Assembly: GCA_002205965.3 (NCBI GenBank)
Contig: NADL03000665.1
Coordinates: 496,001 to 560,000, forward strand
Direction of reading: 5' to 3'
Origin: Kappaphycus alvarezii
Taxonomy: Eukaryota; Rhodophyta; Florideophyceae; Gigartinales; Solieriaceae
DNA length: 64,000 nucleotides
Both the position numbers and the translations under genes were made by a program. This document shows, in pieces, positions 30,461-42,681 of this stretch. The notes beneath the pieces are model-generated. The model saw nothing but the letters and a program-made list of their open reading frames with translations. It had not been told where the DNA came from and ran no database searches. The first letter of the stretch is position 1. Every line of letters starts with the position of its first letter.

Positions 30461-33400
30461 TCATCTTCGCGACGCAACCACTCGCCGAGCCTTAAGGGCT
30501 TCGAGTGATAGTTCGCTCGCCACGTCAGCCTCCCCCTCCATAGCCACCACCACTTGCGAGACCGTAGGCAACAACTGGCTCCTTCGTCGTTCATAAACTT
30601 TTTTTTCGTTTTTCCAGTACTGCAACGGAGGGAATTTCCTCCGCTTACTTCGTCGCGGCTGATCCTCGTCACAGTCAGACTTGTCTGACAAAACTGCTTC
30701 TGCCGGCACTGGTAAATTTGACAGACCCAATCTCTTCATCTCCCGTTTCGATCGTGTTTTTCTCCGTGTATTGGGCGTCACCTTTCGCGCCTTGTGACCT
30801 TCCTTTCTCGCGTTTCCTTGCTGCTTCCTCTTCCCACCCTTTCTTGTCGCCCTTGAGGAGACATCTCTCACTTCTGATGGCTCCACGTCAACCCCTCCAG
30901 ATATCAACACCGTGGATCTCGGTACCGTTTCTTCTCTCATCTCCAAGTCCAACACCCGTGCAACACTGTCCCCATTTGGCCGGTCAACACTTTGCACAGA
31001 ACCCTCCCGCGCTTGTTCAAAAATATCATCTTTTCCGATATCATCATCACTGTCACGCTTCGCTCTATCAACAGCTTGCGAATACAGCTCATGGGCTCGT
31101 TCATCAACATCATCTTCGCCGAAATCGTCATCACCACTTTCAAATGCCTCGTTGGGGATAATCGGTCGCTCAGGGCATCACATTCCCTAGCGGAGGCACA
31201 TCATCATCCTCGTCCATCAAGGGAACCTCGTTTTCCTCACATCCCAAATCTCTCTCCACGTGGTGCTCATTTTCTTGGCATAAAGTAGTACTACCACAAC
31301 CAGCGTATCCAACTTGTTCCTTGGCAGACTGCTGCTGCGCCTCTTGCACTGCATCACCGCCAGCGCTCCCGCTCCGCTTTCTTACAGCGTTTCGATGACC
31401 TTCCTCCTCTCTCACGTTTCTTGAGACGCTGACATCCTCGTTGTCACTGGTTTCAACAGCTTCAATGACTACGTCATCATCACCTGGTTCTATAACGACA
31501 ACGAGTGGCAGTGACTCCCTACCCCTTTCCCCTGAATCGTTAGGGATGCTAAATTTCACACGGCTGTTGCTGGGCTCGACATCCCGAGTGCTGTAGCGCT
31601 CAAAAACCAGAGGTATAAGAGTTCTGCCTGTCAGATATCCTCTTGGACCTTCTAGACCCTCGTGCAGCATTTGTTTGATATGTAGACTTCCCCGAATGCC
31701 TTTCGTCGCGGATTCTGCATCTAAGTGGGCTGTTACCGGCCTCGACATCCTCAGCACTACAGCGCTCAAAACCGGAGGGATGTGAATTCGGCTTTTCAGA
31801 TATCCTCTTGGACCTTCGAGACCCTCGAGCATCTTTCGATCGACCTGTAGACGTCTCCGGATGCCCTTCGTCGAGTTTTTTCGATTTCAGTCGGGTGTTA
31901 CAGGCCTCAACATCCTCAGTACTAAACCGTTCAATCCCGGAGACATGCGAATTCTGCTTTTCTGATAACCTTTTTGATTTTCTAGAACCTCGAGCAGCAT
32001 TCGTTCGACTTGTCGACTTGTCCATATACCTTTCGTCGGGGATTCTAGAGTTCAATCGGCTGTTGCTGGCCTCGACACCATCATTACTTAAGTTCTCGAT
32101 ACCCGCAGGGTGAGAATTCTGCTTTTCAGATATTCTCTTGGATTGTTTCGAGCCTCGAGCACCTTTCGTTCGACTTGTAGACATCTCCGGATGCCTCTTA
32201 TCGGAAATTCCAGAATTTAGAAGACTGCTGCTGGCATTGACATCGTGATTCGTAAAGGCCTCAAAGCCGTAGGGTTGCGAACTCTGTTTGTCAGATAGCC
32301 TCTTGGAACGTCTAGACCCGCGAGACGTTTTTTTCTGACTTCTAGCTTTTTCAGGATGCCTTTGCAAAACTCTATTGCTCCTGCTGGATTTCAAAGACAT
32401 TGGCTTACTTATTTTCCTCTCTGATACGCGAAGCCTCAAGTCGTCTCTCTCAGCAGAAATACCGCCTTCCGCACTCTCGCCAGAATGGCTTTGCCTTTTG
32501 CCCTTGGTCAGTGCAGCACATCTCGAACATCGGGTCTGGTCGTTCTTAATGTTCTTGAGGGCTTGAGCATCACTTTGCTCCGGTGGGCTCTTCAATATGG
32601 TGAAAATAGGGGCAATCCGGCTTTCTCCACTTTCAGACAAGTTGGCTTCCTTCGGCATTTCATTTTGGGAAAACTCGCGTTCCTTTGTAGGCTCATCTTG
32701 ATCAGATTGTGCCGCAATGGACTGTGTGTTGACATTATTAGATCCAATCACCTGCTGTAAGGCACTGCAGACAGGCGAATCTTCGACGCCGGTAAACTGC
32801 ACGGCTACATCGATCTTTCTTTTCTTCACGAGAGACGGACCAGGATCAATGAATAACGGTGCAAACAAAATATCCATATCAGCATCAATTTCAGCTGGAG
32901 AACATTGAACACCTTTCATTCCTTCTTCAGCCTCAGGAAATTCTTCTACGACAAGGTGGAATTCTCTACCTCCCAAAACACATTCATACACCCCATTCGG
33001 AGCCTGAACAGCGTTGGTAATATCAAGCGGAGGCGGGAGGTTGTCTATACTCTGCCTTCGATCAGTAAGAGCCATACTACTTCTGCGTCTAGCATCACGA
33101 ATCTCAGCAGCATCCGGTAATATCTGATCCTTCTTCAACTGGGTCTGCAATCCAAAATTCGCGGAGCGCCGTCTCGAGATTGGGACCGAAATGCCAGAGA
33201 GTTGCGACGCTCGTCGTGACGTAGGCGAAATTGTTGGTGGGTAATCAACCAAAAGAGCTCGCCTACGGGAACTCATCTGCACGCTCTTCCGAAGAGTTTC
33301 GGCAGTCCCGGCATTACAAGAGTCTCGTTCCCGATTCAAGCCATCTCGCCCTCGAATGCCCGTCTCAAGGCTTTCGCGAAGACCACAGGAAGCTCAGTTA

Positions 33401-35063
33401 TAGAAGGGTGCGACGCCTCATTCAAACCATTCGGGCCACGGCTGCCCATCTGAATGCTTTCACAAAGGGCGTTGGAGCTCCAGCATGGAGGGTTTCGGCT
33501 CCTCATTCAAATCATTTCGACCACGGGTGCCCATCTGAATGCTTTCACGAGGGTCGTCAGGAGCCTCAGCAATAGATGAGTCCGGTTTCCCAATCGCGTC
33601 ATCTCGTCCATGGCTGCCCATTGGAATGCTTTTACCACTATTGTCTAGAGTTGCAGCAAGACAAGAGTCCGGTTCCTCATTCAAATCATATCCCCCATGG
33701 CTGCCCATCTGAATGCTTCTGCGAGGAGTTTCGGGAATCCCAGCAATACAAGAGTCCGGTACTTGATTCAAATCATCTCGCACACGAGTGCCGATCTGGC
33801 TTCACGAAGAGCCCGGGCATTCGCAGCAATAGAAGGCCCATTTTCTCATCCACTTCATCTCGTATATGAGACTTGCTACCGCCCTGCTGCACAGAGATGG
33901 CGGGAGTTGTGACACCTTGAGGGTCAGTAATTTTCAAATGTGATGTTTCGGCGGATGTATTGGGCACAGCATCTACACAATGGGAGTTTGACGTTGTCCT
34001 GTCGTCAAGAACATGAGCTCTGACTGTGGTATCCTTATTTCCATCGACGGTACTCTCACGGCATTCACTTGATCTCTCTGTCAGGTAAGGCTTTCCTTCT
34101 GCATCAATCGGAGCAGGTACGGACGAAGTCGGGTTGCAATTGGCCTGACGGGCAATGGCAATAAATTGAGGTTGGGATGGAATACGAGCAGGCATTGACA
34201 TGCGCCTGGGATTCATAATGACAACAGGGAAATGACTTGACATTGTAGGTGGATTGATTTGTTTCCTGTGTTTTGCGGGTGAAGGATGATCGCGGGCGGA
34301 TTGAGGGGTGTACTCGGAGGTGATTGAAGAGTTGGGATGGTGATGGGTCGTTTGGTGGGGACAAGCGAAGATTCAACGGTGAGGTCACATCGTGGTGTGT
34401 GGGTTGTGGTTCTGTGATGCGGGATTTCGACGGTGTGATGCGAGGTGTCGGGTAAGGCTGAGGATCATTTTCCACGGGGTGAGGCATTTCCAGGGCATTC
34501 TCAATGGATGATTGTCTCAAGGCTTTTGTGGGCGGAGATTGGGCGGAAGCAAAAGTATTTTGTGGAGTTTGAAATTGAGATGATACACGATGGTGGAGGT
34601 CGATGGCGGGCTGCTCTGTAATCGAGTGGACTGATTGACGACGACATAGAATGTCAGGGTCTAACTCTGATTGAGGTGGTGGAGTGTTAAGGGCTTGATC
34701 AGAGTCAGACTCAGAGTGTGTGACATCCGAGTCGGATTGTAGAATGCCCGGTTGCTTTGCATACTTGATTTGGAGGCCGTTGAGGACGAGAAATTTTTCG
34801 CGCTCAGGGTTGCTCTCGATGGGTGCAAGACCCTGATCGACGCGACGGTACATGTTGTAGAGCTTGTCGAGGTTGTTCAAGGGATATTTGTTGTCGGAGA
34901 CGGAGTGTGGGATGGATTGAAAACGATTTGCGGCAGCGTCAAGGTCGATGTTTAGATGAAAATCCCAGTCATGTTTTGCGGCTTGTGCCGCGTACCGGAG
35001 AGGATTGTCGGCAAGCTCAGATGCGAGCTTATCGAGGTCGGCGAGTTTGGGAAGTGTAGCCAT
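30461..35063 (-). CDS. CENP-C/Mif2-like inner kinetochore protein with internal repeats
   Basis: Proposed to link centromeric nucleosomes to the kinetochore. The diagnosis rests on the C-terminal CENP-C motif R-R-S-K-R-R-K-F-P-P-L-Q-Y-W (30614-30655) followed by KNEKKVYERR, the consensus that binds the H2A/H2B acidic patch through Arg and the CENP-A/H3 tail through Tyr-Trp. Start ATG 35061-35063 (MATLPKLADLDKLASEL). After about 350 residues comes a 29-residue tandem repeat (33250-33860), then a mid-region, then a 55-residue tandem repeat (31560-32350) with RGSRRSKRIS-type cores, then acidic sequence. Frame changes near 34250, 33840, 33790, 33460, 33340, 31602-31606 (A5 run) and 31173 are bridged by matching repeats or composition, so I annotate one gene of about 1,500 residues. 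No cupin dimerisation domain is visible after the motif. The joining of the N-terminal part is less certain than the C-terminal identity. Confidence 0.75.
30614..30655 (-). other. CENP-C motif
   Basis: Fourteen residues RRSKRRKFPPLQYW followed by KNEKKVY, matching the R-R-S-x-R-x-x-x-x-P-x-x-Y-W pattern of CENP-C and Mif2. All key residues are present. Confidence 0.88.
31560..32350 (-). repeat. 165-bp (55-residue) coding tandem repeat
   Basis: Nearly five copies with a 165-bp period; the RGSRRSKR core recurs at about 32295-32325, 32130-32163, 31965-31998, 31799-31832 and 31634-31668. Each unit reads ARGS-[RK]-[RKQ]-SKR-[IL]-S, then EKQNSHPSG, then EDVEA-NSRL, then DERH and STSRT. The array is in frame within the CENP-C-like gene except for one indel at 31602-31606. 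Confidence 0.9.
33250..33860 (-). repeat. About 87-bp (29-residue) coding tandem repeat
   Basis: Seven copies; the anchor TGCCCATCTG (or a close variant) recurs at about 33272, 33358, 33443, 33528, 33615, 33702 and 33788, spaced 85-87 bp. The peptide unit is of the type DDLNEEPDSCIAEAPE and RESIQMGSHGR. Units of 85-86 bp shift the frame; 87 bp is the in-frame length. Confidence 0.88.
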
Positions 35064-36004
35064 AGTGGGATGAGAGGAGAGAGTGGCGTGGAATGGGGCT
35101 AGTGGGCAGTAGGGACGAACGAGATGGTGCCGCGAAAGGTGGTGGTTGAGGTGAGAGTTGAAGGTAAACGAGTTACGCAGGCGAGGACATGAGGGCTGCG
35201 GAATGGTGAAAGGCCGACGAACAGATTCGGTTGCTGGTAGTTTGCTTTCGGTTTTGTTGATTTTTCTGCGAGCGACACCTCGAGCACTTGCAAACTGTTT
35301 TCTGTTGGTGTTTGAGATGAATGACTGGCGTTTGAAAAACGGGATAAAGGGCGCCAAAGTGACATTTGAAGAAAAAGGAATATTATTGGTTGATTTAAAA
35401 TTTTGAAAGTTTTTTGCTTCTACTTTTTCCACCATTTCTTTCTGCGAAATCTGCGAAATCGAGTATTGTGCTGTATTTTGTTGCACAGAATTCAAAAACA
35501 ATTGCCAAAATAGAATGGAACGCCGTCGATGCAGTTTGTCTGTAAGCCATCGTATGTGTAACAGCACCGTCCGTGAAAAGTCGCCAACACAGTGCTTTTT
35601 AATTATGCTTACAGCACCATCATTTACTGTTTCATTACAGTATCCGATGTCATTTGTCCACTAAAAAATACTGTCGTGCAGGAGCACGTCAGCGGCCCAG
35701 AATGAGTTTGACAAAAAAGACCACAGCTTTGCTCAAAGCCACATTTTCCAATCCATTCGTAGCCTCGATCGAATAAGTACAGTACAGAACCGTACAATTG
35801 TACACATGGTACAGTATTGTACAGTTGGAGTACGCCAGCTCTCTGCGACGCATCCGAGCTTCCCCGCCAGCAATTGTTTTCTCTCAACGCGTCCGACAAC
35901 CCTGTCGGCTCAGACCATGCCACCTGTTGCATTTAGATCATTTGGAATTCACCTTTCGCCGACGTTGACAATCTCATGCGCTGATCCCAACAACCGAATA
36001 CCCC
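35064..36004. promoter_or_regulatory. Divergent intergenic region, probable shared promoter
   Basis: Lies between the starts of the CENP-C-like gene (-) and the VPS13-like gene (+). 35778-35830 contains a tight cluster of AGTACAGTACAG, GTACAATTGTAC, GGTACAGTATTG and GTACAGTT words about 175 bp before the VPS13 start, the same words seen in other intergenic regions. No experimental support. Confidence 0.4.
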
Positions 36005-39000
36005 ATGGGTCTCCTCCAAGCACTTGCCGCAGAAGCCCTGTCTGGCTACTTTCCTACCCTCGGTCTAGATAATCTACGTCTCAACCTTCGCTCTGGGAGG
36101 CTAGACCTCAATGACGTCCAACTCAATCCCGGACAAGTTTTTGCAACTGCCTCATTCCCATTCCGCTTATCTAAAGGCTTCATCAAGAAACTCGGTCTTC
36201 ATGTACCGTGGAACCTTCTTTATTCCGCACCAGTCCAATTGCATGCCCATGCCATTGAGATTCACATCGAAGAGATTCCATTCCCCTCCATGCAATCTCA
36301 AGTCTTTGACGCTTTCAAGGCAGAGGTCAGAAGACTCAAGCATCGAGCTTTGGCAGAGGCCGAAAGGGCAGAGTCAACAATTACAAGAGCCCTGGAAAAG
36401 TTTCTGCCCCTGCTCCTAGACCGCGTCGAGGCCAATTTCTCAGACATTACCTTGTACATTCATTTCGCAGACCCCCAACGCACTACCCTCTGTATCACTC
36501 TGGCAAATTTTTCCACCACCTCCAAAACAATTGCTCGCGTCCTCCAGACCCCTAAACCCCGTCGCGATTTGTCAAAAGCCATCGTTGCGACTGGAATCTC
36601 GGTTCGCCTCACAGTCGATGATCACCATGTTTTTTGCATGAAGCCCGGCGGGTTTGTCATACATCTTTCCATGAGGGATGGTGCTTATGACATTAGCATT
36701 GACTTTCCACAGACCATCCATCTGCACCTGGACCTTGCTTTGTCATCGTTTTTGCGGAATGCAGAGCGTCGGACGGCCGTTTGGACGACAGCGTTTCAGT
36801 ACACAAGGCCTGCTGCTCCGCTTGCACGAGATGTAAGAGCATGGTTTCGGTATGCAGTGGCCGCTGTTCTGGGGAGGGCGGGAAAGTCTCGCACAGCACT
36901 GACAATTGATAAATGTCGAGAGGTCATGTCATCCTGTGTTGAATATCGCCGTCTGCATGTCCTTCGACTGCGAAAAAAGGGCGCGTTAAAGAAAGAAGAG
37001 GAGGTCAAAATTGAGGAATTGGAAGATCGCTTGGACGCGGATATGATTTTGTTTTTGCGAGCGACGGCACGCGCAGATGTCATGGCAGAAGAGGTATCTG
37101 CGTTTGCAACAAAGGATTGGTTGAGCTGGGCACTCTTTGGTTATAACATGTCAGAGGAGAGGGAGCATTTGGCGGGGGAAATTCGAAAGTCTCTTTTGGT
37201 GGCCGAACAAGCTGGGCAAGACGACATTGAAAGCATTCCAACTGCGGACGTGGCGGAATGCAGATGTGTTTTCTCGTACGTGGACAAAGGCAAGTATTAA
37301 ATTTGTATTGCCGCAGGTTTTAATGAAACTTGCCCGTCAGAAAGAAGAGGTGGGTGCGCTACGTCTCAACACATTTGAGGTAAAAGCGGAAGTCGACTCG
37401 TCAATGCAATCGTACAGCATGTCGTCGAAACTAGGGGAGCTGCGCATTTCCGATGGGGACAAAGACTTGTTTTCTCAGGAGCACAAAAGGGGCTTCCTCA
37501 ATTCGTCAACGGACAACTTCATCGAGGCGAATTCTTTTAAACCAGCCGTTGGCAATGTGGTCAAGTTGGATATCCGCGTTGCACCCTCTGCAATAGTTTT
37601 TGATATTGGAAAGATGTCAAGATATGTCGATGTTGTTCGCTTGTTCCAAACGCTGTGGCGATCGGTATCGGGAGTTGAAGAAGATTCCTTACCGCAGACC
37701 AATTACGATTTTCCTACAACGCTGCAATCCATGACCACCAAGCCAGGGACGAGCGGAGTTGAACTTGTGGTCACAGCCAGTTTACCTCAATTCCGACTTT
37801 GTATCTCGAATCATACAGTACCGCAACAAGGAGAAGGTGATTCATTTCCGGCGGGAACATTAAGTGTTCGTGATATTCGACTAAAATTGCAGGATGCTTT
37901 GCTGTACCTCGAATCCGAGCAAGCTGCTCTGCCTCTCTATCTGTGTGTTCGGAATATGTCATTCAAAACACAAGTCTGGAACATAGCAATGGCTCTTCTA
38001 GTTTAGAAGCGGCAGATGATCCGTTATTGCCATTCCATATCTCAGGAAAGGTAGTCTTAGAGACAATGGAGAATCGTACATCCGTTACATTGGACCGCAT
38101 CGTTGGACAAATGACATTAACGGCCTTAGAGGATGCATCTAACCAATTTTCTGATGCGATAGCTGGTCTTCGATGCGACTTTTTGAGTTTGGCAAGCGAT
38201 AGTCCAAGGATTAGAAGACAGCGCCAGGGATCACTTATTAGAAAGGGCCCTGCGGTACCAGCAGAGGTTCATCTAAACGTGACTTCAATTGATTTCTTCA
38301 TCCAAAGAGATGAATCAGATTCGCGTGGAAAAATAGTCTTATCCACTGGAGGCCTGCGCGTACTCATGAAATCGACTACAACTACAGTCACGTTTGCGGA
38401 TGAATTTTCCATCTCCGAAACCAGCTTCGGAGCAAAATTGTCCCTTTCGTCAATATCCAATCTCGACTATGCTGCGAAAGCAGATATCATGTTTTCTGCC
38501 GAGGGTGTACCTACCGAGCTAGAGATAATGGGGGCTTCCGTCTCTCTGGTGGCTAATCCAGCCAGCCTAGTCGAAGTTCTATCCTCGTTTCAGAGAGTCA
38601 AGATGATAATCGTGAACCTCCTTTCATATCACTCTGAAGACTCTATGGGATTACATTGCATTGATCAGTCTAGCCCCAGACCAGTGCAAAGCAGATTGGA
38701 GTTTCCGTCGTACTTAACTCTGTTGAGGTGGTCCCATCTTACCAAGAGAGTGTTGTATTTCTGCGCTTCTGGAACGCTCACTTCGTCGACTGTGGCGACG
38801 CTGTAAGTGGATCACTTGACCATCCTCAGCTTGTAGATAGGAGCGGCTGTCTGGGAATAATGATTTGCAATCCGGTCAATCGCCGAAACAATGCCTGTTC
38901 CCGCAGACGAAAGGTCCCTGACTTTCACCGTTACTCCGAATGCTGTCAGCATTCATTTGTTTTCTCTCGAAGTTACTGTTCTTGGCGCACTTGTGGAACG

Positions 39001-42000
39001 GGTGATGGGTTTGGGGCAAGCATTTGCAGATGCCATGCATGTACCAACAGATGAGAGGAATGAGACGCGGCTCCGTTCGTCTCCTTCACACCGTCGGGTT
39101 GTTTGCCTTCAAGCGTCCAACTTATCCGTTTGCCTTCCTAGTATGGCTCATCATTCAGACTCAATTGCTTTCAACACGACCCAGCTAACGATGACAATTT
39201 GCATGGGTTCTGTTGCCGTCTCTATCAGGAAACTTAACATTCTTACAAAGACCAGAGGATCTGATGACGTACTCGTCGACCCTGCATCATCCACGTCAAA
39301 AGGAGTGAAGGAAGTAGAGTGGGTTGTCCTGGTTAGAGGTTTGGATCTCGATGTGAGCCGAAACTCAAAAGACGATTCAGTTCAATCAGAGCTTCTGCAA
39401 CAAGCGAAGAGCGAACTGGAGATCCATCTCTTGAGTAAGGCTGTGCTGTTTGTCTCTCCGAGCCAAGTGCGCCTCCTCAAAGAAATGTACCAGAATTTTC
39501 CAAGCAACATATCATTCAAACCCGAACCGATGACAGAAAAGCTCAAGGAGTTACTGCCCAAATCCTCCATTCCTCCCATTTAAAGACCACGCAATCTTGA
39601 AAATAGAAACTCAGCAGATATCTGTGGAGTTAATTCATGAGACAACGATGGCTCTGTTGTGTCAACAATTGCTGGATTGGAACTTGATCATATTCGCTTC
39701 CATCAGAATACACTCCGACAAGAGCCAGAGCCCGGAATTGCCACGGAAGCCACACAATGGAATCTTGAGTCCTTCAAACTGAAGCTCAGTGATAGGGCAT
39801 CGGAGGTGCCCTCAGCTTCGGGAGGTAATTAGAAATGGCGAAGAAGGGCTTAAATATTTTCCCCGTTCAATTGACGACTCATTGCAATGTAAGCCATGTG
39901 TACTCATCGAAAGTGTGTACCGGAGAGACAAAGACGGAATAATGAAATCTTCCGGATTTCCGTTTGCAGAATCTCCTCTTGGTTCCCTCCCCTGCACTTT
40001 GCGAGAGGTTGATTGTCTATTTCCGCCAATGCTCCTCGCTCCCAGAGGACGAAAGAAGGGCAAGAGAGCCAGGCTTTGAATCGCCAAATTCAATCGCCAG
40101 AGGTGATGACAACTATGCACGTCCGAAAATGATCATATGCCGGGTAGTAACTCGGACAATCACTGATGATTTTCCTGAGAAAGGTCATAACCCAATGCGA
40201 AAGGTTTCTATTTCTTTGGTTAACTCATTCATTCAAGTTTTCGGAAGAGGTCGTCGGGTTGGCGAGTCATCGGTACTCATTCGCGCTGGTCTTATCAAGG
40301 CGGTGCTTCTGCATGATAGGAACGAGAACTTAATGCAAGGGTCGCAGATCCGACTTCGAGATGCGTCGTTTTCAATAATTTGGCTACCGTCAACCACAGT
40401 GAGGGCAGAGCAGGTTTTTAACGGACTTTTGGACCAGTTTGGGAGCCAGACAGCAACTCAAGACTTCACTTCTGCTCGCGGTAGCCTACGAATCCCCGAA
40501 AGGCAGTCCCTCAAAACTGAAATTGGCTCTTCATGGCGTCATTCGTTAGCTGTTCCAAGGGAAAAATTCCAGTGGGACATGTTCAGACAGGCAAACAAGA
40601 CCCAGAGCTCAGATCATGTTGCTTTCGTAAGAAGTGCAGTGCTCCGTTTCCCCGTTCGCGAGTCTGCTCACGTAATTCTCGTTGTGTCATCCGTATCAGT
40701 GGTTACAAGGATCCGACAGATGCTTCGGTTCGCCTATGTCCTATCTGTTGCTAACATTCTGCCAAATGCCGAAGACGAGGGAGCGCTAATTTCACCCCCG
40801 ATTCAAATCGCAGTTAACAATATCACTATCAATGCACAGACCCCCTTAACTTTCGAACGAAACAGTCCAGAAATAGGTTCTGGGAACCAAGCAATGATTC
40901 GAATCCGAGGCACTTTCAATGGATTAGTTGGAAAGAACTTATCAGCAGTATCTGGTAGTCTGAAAGTTGCGGCTGACGTGATGGACAAGAAGAGTGGCAC
41001 AAGGGACCAGATTATTGCACCAACAATTCTTGATTTTGAAGCCCATGGCTATGAGGTCCTCTCGCTATCCTTCTCTGCCAGACGTCTGATCAGGCTTGTG
41101 ATAAGCCCTCTAACAGCTCGCGTGGTAACCAGCATCATACTTAACGTGCTACCTCTTCCGAATCGTTCTCATGCCACAAAAGAACAGGGTGGCAAAGTCA
41201 ATAGAAGTTGGACTTTTCACCTCTGGCGAGTCGGCAGTTAAGCACCTTAACATAACACTTTCGTTGCAAGGGATTGTGCTATGTGCTGTTGCTGAAGAGC
41301 CACGCGTGCAGTTGCTTAGATTACTTCTTCGGCACATCGAGTCCGAGATTTCCATACCACTCACTAGGGATGGGTTTGGCAGCCTCTTCTTTTCGCTACA
41401 AGACGTAGTTCTTGAAGACACAATATCTTGGAGGTTTTCTGCTGATGAAGTCAACGAGGATGGAGCACATTGGTCAAATATATTCGCCGGAACAGAGGGA
41501 ACGCCTGGGAGCGGGATTATCACCAGAGTCCCTCTCTCACGACTGCTTTTCGAGTCCACTCGTATCCTTCGTTTAGGCTCCACTGAAAAAGCAGAATCAG
41601 CAGGACAAGGAGGACTGGCCCATTCGCCGGACAACGGCTATGTCACATTATCACAACAAGACATACCTCTTCTAAGATGTACAGCATCATGGCAGGCACC
41701 TCTGGATCATGTCGCTGCTCTTATTCAATTAAGAGGAATAGAATTCAATCTGAACATGTCCATTCTTCCAGGCATAATGGAATGGGTTGAGTCTGTGAAA
41801 GAGGCAGCGAAAGACGTGCGCAATGCGCACTTGAAAAAGTTTTCGTCATCATTATCCGAAAGTCCGCCACAACCGTTAGGGAGTGATTTTCTCCTTGGAA
41901 TTGACCACTTTGTCATCGAGCCTGTTAAGATAAGCATATCCGTGAAAGCTCCCCCACGGAGAATTCAAGAAACTGCCATACGCCGCTTACTTATGTGGCT

Positions 42001-42463
42001 ATTCGGCTCGGATCAAGTCCGTGATTTGATGTTTTACACGCCTCATGTCGTCTTTAGCGGAGATTTTGACACACCTAACCGCCTGATGCAGCGCCTGCGA
42101 ACCATATACCTAAGCTCATTTTCGTCACAACGTGTCGGTCAACAACTTTTCTTGCAAACTCCTGCCGTTGTTCGGCTAGCAAGAGTTGCGGTTACTTCTT
42201 TACTTCGGAGGAGACATTCCAACTATTCTTTTTTGTCGTCGTCAACTGAAAGGAGGCAAGGACGTAGACATCAGGCTCCACTTGGACTCCTTGATGCGAT
42301 CACAGATACGAAGGTCACGGCTAGCACTTGCGTCCGTATCACAGCAACTGCGTCAAACTCCGGTGATTTGGCGCGCAACCGCTTGGCCGCTCAGGATCAA
42401 GGAGAAAAGGGTATAGAAACACTGGACATTACAAGCATTATTGAATCTCCCGGGGGAACTTAG
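36005..42463 (+). CDS. VPS13-family bridge-type lipid-transfer protein, short form
   Basis: Moves phospholipids between membranes at contact sites. Start ATG 36005. The N-terminal chorein domain is clear: LGLDNLRLNLRSGRLDLNDV, LSKGFIKKLGLHVPWNLLYS and PVQLHAHAIEIHIEE match the L-L-W-G-x-L-L and G-x-L-x-L-x-I-P-W-x-L pattern. The usual following block is present as ARDVRAWFRYAVAA and CREVMSSCVEYRRLHVLR. The remainder is beta-rich groove-like sequence. Near the end, PVKISISVKAP and LMQRLRTIYLSSFSSQ resemble the C-terminal VPS13 region. The gene is cut by about eight frame changes (near 37270, 37975, 38715, 38890, 39690, 39830, 40010 and 41170), each continued in another frame with matching style. 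Length is about 2,150 residues, well below 3,000-plus for canonical VPS13; no VAB-type module recognised. The exact end is uncertain by about 60 bp. Confidence 0.82.
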
Positions 42464-42681
42464 AAGCATTTATCGCGCATTTTTATCAGTGGTTCGAAGG
42501 AAGTGATGAACCCATTGCCTAGTTGGTTGTTTTCGAGAAGAAACAACCAACTGAAGGTAGATTGCCAACGATTTACTGCTATAGCCGTAGCGTGGATGAA
42601 CTAATACGTAGTCAACTGGCTGCAGGCACAGATTTACTCTCCATAGCAGGGAACTTTGACAAAAAGATTGCATGAGTGTGG

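Noticed and set aside
30461..35063. Reading the CENP-C-like region as several separate small genes
   Set aside because: Repeat units continue across the frame changes and composition is continuous, so one frameshifted gene is simpler; some doubt remains for the N-terminal third.
36693..36905. Short - strand frame inside the VPS13-like gene
   Set aside because: Antisense to well-conserved VPS13 sequence; no independent support.
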